Shown here: positions 55,701 through 61,700 of the stretch, one piece after another
How the letters are laid out: every line of letters begins with the position of its first letter
Numbering within the stretch: the first letter of the stretch is position 1
NCBI GenBank assembly: GCA_964019135.1
Contig: OZ025250.1
Span: 52,699,357-52,763,356 of the forward strand
DNA length: 64,000 nucleotides
Source: Arenicola marina
Lineage: Eukaryota > Annelida > Polychaeta > Arenicolidae
Direction of reading: 5' to 3'
Program-made: the position numbers and the translations under genes
Notes under the pieces: generated by a model
Told to the model about the DNA's origin: nothing
The model's input: only the letters and a program-made list of their open reading frames with translations
The model's database searches: none

Positions 55701-58700
55701 GGATGTAGTGTACACCCGTGGATGTAGTGTACACCTGTGGAGGTAGTGTACACCCGTGGAGGTAGTGTACACCCGTTGAGGTAGTGTACACCTGTGGATG
55801 TAGTGTACACCCGTGGATGTAGTGTACACCTGTAGAGGTAGTGTACACCTGTGGACGTAGTGTACACCCGGGGAGGTAGTGTACACCTGTAAAAAGTAGT
55901 GTAGTGACATCCGTTCGTCTACGAAAGTCGATGGATTTGCAGCATTTGTTTTGGTTTAAGCAGTAAGAATTGCTCCGCGACAGAGCTTCGCGCAGTCGTC
56001 GCCTCGTGTACACATCGACCTACCAGAGCGGGGGATGTCAATCGAGGAGCCTGGGCACATGAAGCTGGAGTGTAGTGTACACCTGTAGAGGTAGTGTACA
56101 CCTGTAGAGGTAGTGTACACTTGTGGAGGTAGTGTACACTTGTAGAGGTAGTGTACACTTGTGGAGGCACACATCGACCTACCAGAGCGGGGGATGTGGA
56201 TCGAGGAGCCTGGGCACATGAAGCTGGAGTGTAGTGTACACCTGTAGAGGTAGTGTACACCTGTAGAGGTAGTGTACACTTGTGGAGGTAGTGTACACTT
56301 GTAGAGGTAGTGTACACTTGTAGAGGTAGTGTACACTTGTGGAGGCACACATCGACCTACCAGAGCGGGGGATGTGGATCGAGGAGCCTGGGCACATGAA
56401 GCTAGAGTGTAGTGTACACCTGTAGAGGTAGTGTACACCTGTAGAGGTAGTGTACACCTGTAGAGGTAGTGTACACCTGTAGAGGTAGTGTACACCTGTA
56501 GAGGTAGTGTACACTTGTGGAGGCACACATCGACCTACCAGAGCGGGGGACGTGGATCGAGGAGCCTGGGCACATGAAGCTGGAGTGTAGTGTACACCTG
56601 TAGAGGTAGTGTACACCTGTAGAGGTAGTGTACACCTGTAGAGGTAGTGTACACCTGTAGAGGTAGTGTACACCTGTAGAGGTAGTGTACACCTGTAGAG
56701 GTAGTGTACACCTGTAGAGGTAGTGTACACTTGTGGAGGCACACATCGACCTACCAGAGCGGGGGACGTGGATCGAGGAGCCTGGGCACATGAAGCTAGA
56801 GTGTAGTGTACACCTGTAGAGGTAGTGTACACCTGTAGAGGTAGTGTACACCTGTGGAGGTAGTGTACACTTGTGGAGGCACACATCGACCTACCAGAGC
56901 GGGGGATGTGGATCGAGGAGCCTGGGCACATGAAGCTAGAGTGTAGTGTACACCTGTAGAGGTAGTGTACACCTGTAGAGGTAGTGTACACCTGTAGAGG
57001 TAGTGTACACCTGTGGAGGCACACATCGACCTACCAGAGCGGGGGACGTGGATCGAGGAGCCTGGGCACATGAAGCTAGAGTGTAGTGTACACCTGTAGA
57101 GGTAGTGTACACCTGTAGAGGTAGTGTACACCTGTAGAGGTAGTGTACACTTGTGGAGGCACACATCGACCTACCAGAGCGGGGGACGTGGATCGAGGAG
57201 CCTGGGCACATGAAGCTAGAGTGTAGTGTACACCTGTAGAGGTAGAGTACACCTGTAGAGGTAGTGTACACCTGTAGAGGTAGTGTACACTTGTGGAGGC
57301 ACACATCGACCTACCAGAGCGGGGGATGTGGATCGAGGAGCCTGGGCACATGAAGCTAGAGTGTAGTGTACACCTGTAGAGGTAGTGTACACCTGTAGAG
57401 GTAGTGTACACCTGTGGAGGCACACATCGACCTACCAGAGCGGGGGACGTGGATCGAGGAGCCTGGGCACATGAAGCTAGAGTGTAGTGTACACCTGTAG
57501 AGGTAGTGTACACCTGTAGAGGTAGTGTACACTTGTGGAGGCACACATCGACCTACCAGAGCGGGGGATGTGGATCGAGGAGCCTGGGCACATGAAGCTA
57601 GAGTGTAGTGTACACCTGTAGAGGTAGTGTACACCTGTAGAGGTAGTGTACACCTGTGGAGGTAGTGTACACTTGTGGAGGCACACATCGACCTACCAGA
57701 GCGGGGGATGTGGATCGAGGAGCCTGGGCACATGAAGCTAGAGTGTAGTGTACACCTGTAGAGGTAGTGTACACCTGTAGAGGTAGTGTACACCTGTAGA
57801 GGTAGTGTACACCTGTGGAGGCACACATCGACCTACCAGAGCGGGGGACGTGGATCGAGGAGCCTGGGCACATGAAGCTAGAGTGTAGTGTACACCTGTA
57901 GAGGTAGAGTACACCTGTAGAGGTAGTGTACACCTGTAGAGGTAGTGTACACCTGTGGAGGCACACATCGACCTACCAGAGCGGGGGACGTGGATCGAGG
58001 AGCCTGGGCACATGAAGCTAGAGTGTAGTGTACACCTGTAGAGGTAGTGTACACCTGTAGAGGTAGTGTACACTTGTGGAGGCACACATCGACCTACCAG
58101 AGCGGGGGATGTGGATCGAGGAGCCTGGGCACATGAAGCTAGAGTGTAGTGTACACCTGTAGAGGTAGTGTACACCTGTAGAGGTAGTGTACACCTGTGG
58201 AGGCACACATCGACCTACCAGAGCGGGGGACGTGGATCGAGGAGCCTGGGCACATGAAGCTAGAGTGTAGTGTACACCTGTAGAGGTAGTGTACACCTGT
58301 AGAGGTAGTGTACACTTGTGGAGGCACACATCGACCTACCAGAGCGGGGGATGTGGATCGAGGAGCCTGGGCACATGAAGCTAGAGTGTAGTGTACACCT
58401 GTAGAGGTAGTGTACACCTGTAGAGGTAGTGTACACCTGTAGAGGTAGTGTACACCTGTGGAGGTAGTGTACACTTGTGGAGGCACACATCGACCTACCA
58501 GAGCGGGGGATGTGGATCGAGGAGCCTGGGCACATGAAGCTAGAGTGTAGTGTACACCTGTAGAGGTAGAGTACACCTGTAGAGGTAGTGTACACCTGTA
58601 GAGGTAGTGTACACTTGTGGAGGCACACATCGACCTACCAGAGCGGGGGACGTGGATCGAGGAGCCTGGGCACATGAAGCTAGAGTGTAGTGTACACCTG

Positions 58701-61700
58701 TAGAGGTAGAGTACACCTGTAGAGGTAGTGTACACCTGTAGAGGTAGTGTACACCTGTGGAGGCACACATCGACCTACCAGAGCGGGGGACGTGGATCGA
58801 GGAGCCTGGGCACATGAAGCTAGAGTGTAGTGTACACCTGTAGAGGTAGTGTACACCTGTAGAGGTAGTGTACACTTGTGGAGGCACACATCGACCTACC
58901 AGAGCGGGGGATGTGGATCGAGGAGCCTGGGCACATGAAGCTAGAGTGTAGTGTACACCTGTAGAGGTAGAGTACACCTGTAGAGGTAGTGTACACCTGT
59001 AGAGGTAGTGTACACCTGTGGAGGCACACATCGACCTACCAGAGCGGGGGACGTGGATCGAGGAGCCTGGGCACATGAAGCTAGAGTGTAGTGTACACCT
59101 GTAGAGGTAGTGTACACCTGTAGAGGTAGTGTACACTTGTGGAGGCACACATCGACCTACCAGAGCGGGGGATGTGGATCGAGGAGCCTGGGCACATGAA
59201 GCTAGAGTGTAGTGTACACCTGTAGAGGTAGTGTACACCTGTAGAGGTAGTGTACACCTGTGGAGGTAGTGTACACTTGTGGAGGCACACATCGACCTAC
59301 CAGAGCGGGGGACGTGGATCGAGGAGCCTGGGCACATGAAGCTAGAGCTGCCCTCAGCCGTGTGGGCCACCAGGTAGCCGTCGTACTGCAGCCCGGCCCC
59401 AGGGACCACCACTACAACAGAGACAGCCACCCATTCATACAGCATGGCAGGTCATTCGCCGCCTGAAGCCTTGTCAGCACAGCTATACATCATAATATAA
59501 ATAATAATAATAATAATAACAATAATAATAATTTGTTCTACCTTTTTTTTTACATATTTCTTCTTGCAACAAGAATACGCATCAATGATTGCTGTAAGTG
59601 ATGACCATAAGTATAAATGGACATATGAAATTGACCAAATAGTTGTTATTTGCTGTTTGCTTTGGAGGAGAATAAAACATTCTGCGTTGTCTGTTGGTTG
59701 GTTGTATATTCAGGACCCTTTAACCACTTTTGTGTTGTCTGTTGGTTGGTTGTATATTCAGGACGCTTTAACCACTTTTGTGTTGTCTGTTAAAACACAT
59801 TTATTAGAGTATTTGCAGAAACACTTGGAATCGAATACTTTCAGAACCCTAAAAATCGAGTACTTTGAAACTTGTTCTGCCTAAAGCATAAGTTATGATG
59901 TGAATATCTTAAACACCTAAAGATGTAACAAAGAAGGCTTTGTTACCAAGCGATGGTAACACGGCGTGAATAATTAGAATAATTAATTATGCAAATTACG
60001 TTGGTCTTTCCCTAATACTTGACAGAAACCTAGGTCGAGTCATAAAAAGTGATTTGTTTAAGTGCAGGAGTTTTACAAGGATGTAATTGTTCTTTTTGAG
60101 AAGTAAAGCAACATAACAAGAAAGGGCCTCTGTATAGATGAAATGTATTATTGGCGTAGTACATCATAGTGGAACTACAACGATATAAGACAATAGAACA
60201 CGTCCTTATATAGTATTACATGAAATGTATTGTATGCTGTCACAATTGGTTTCGGGTAGTACACGTATAAAGACAAAAAACACAAGAAACAAGGAAGATA
60301 AAAAGGATATTTCAAGGTAAGCCACTTACCCTGCCGCTTGAAAGTGTTGTTAACCGTAAGTTTGAGATCAGTGACATTGTAACTGATGTGGATGCGCTTT
60401 AAGAAGTCCACAGAGGTCAGCGTCAGGTCAAAGCGGTCAATGTGGTCGTCGCTAAGGTTACCGCGGTACGTCCACTCGACCATGCCGGTCGCACCTTCAG
60501 ATCAAAAAAAATTCCAATTGTTTTAACACCAATGATCATAGCAAGCAAAGCGAGTTTCTATAGCAACACAGGTAGATATAATTCAAATATATTAAAGAAA
60601 TATATTAAAATAATTTTTTTTTTAAGATATAAAAAATAGATTAAAATATAATGTTTTTATTAAAATGCATAAACAAAAAATATTAAAATATACTAAAAAA
60701 TAAAATAAAATATATAAACAAAATATATTACAATGTCATATTACTTACTCATTTGTTCCAACTATTACATTGCTTTCTAAATGAAAAGACAAACACACGC
60801 AGGAAGAAATATCATTTTCGGTAATTGCAAATAAAGACAACCTTAATTGTCCTATGGTGATTACTTACAATATCTTACATACCATAGGCTAGGCGCTCTG
60901 GCCGAGGTTTGAACATAAGACCTGCGCCCCAATGCGTAAATCCCTACACCAAACACCAAGGAAGGCCCCACAACCCACTGAACAGCGGTCTCATGCGCTA
61001 ACCACCACCCCCCTCCCCATCCCCCTACTTCCCCCCCCCCCCGCCAGAGATATATACTGACCGAGAGCTCGACCATCCACGCAAGCCGGGTAGCCCTTGA
61101 TCACCATGGTAACAGCCTGTTGTTCCGAGGGGGGTCCTTCCACTCCAGTCGTCGCGGTCACCTGGCAACAGAAGGAAGGATCGACACGTGTTTTAGGCCA
61201 TTTGTATACACACATCGGCAACACCAGGCCAAGAAACACCCTGTGACGTATTTCACGAACGCAGTTTAGCCGACTTCGGTGTATATTCGGCTACAGTTAC
61301 CATGTAAATGATGGGCGATTTTGGTCGACTAAGCCCCGTAGCCGGCTAAAACTATGTTCGTGAAATAGGCCACTGGGACAATGAGATAAAAATAAATAGC
61401 CCGGCCCCGGACACGAGTGGGATGCGAACCCGCGACTGGTTAGTCTGCAGTCGAGGGCGCTATCGCTGAATGAAACACATGCCACCTGGATGAGAAGACG
61501 ACTAAATACCTCACTCAGGATGTCCGGGCAAGCGTTTTTCATCGATTATTATGTTACATCAGCTACATTCAATGACAGTTCATACAGACAGCAGTACGGG
61601 AAGGAGGTCAACCGTGTTACAATAACACGTGCCATCGATAACAACGCAGACCAAGAAAAGGTAATGGCCAGATCAGAGGCATGAATAGCTCCAACCACCA

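Noticed and set aside
54676-59445. Large overlapping Cys/Tyr/Thr-rich frames on the - strand
   Set aside because: They are read-throughs of a 19-bp array, repeating every 19 codons in all three frames. Only the 111-base exon at 59301-59411 is real.
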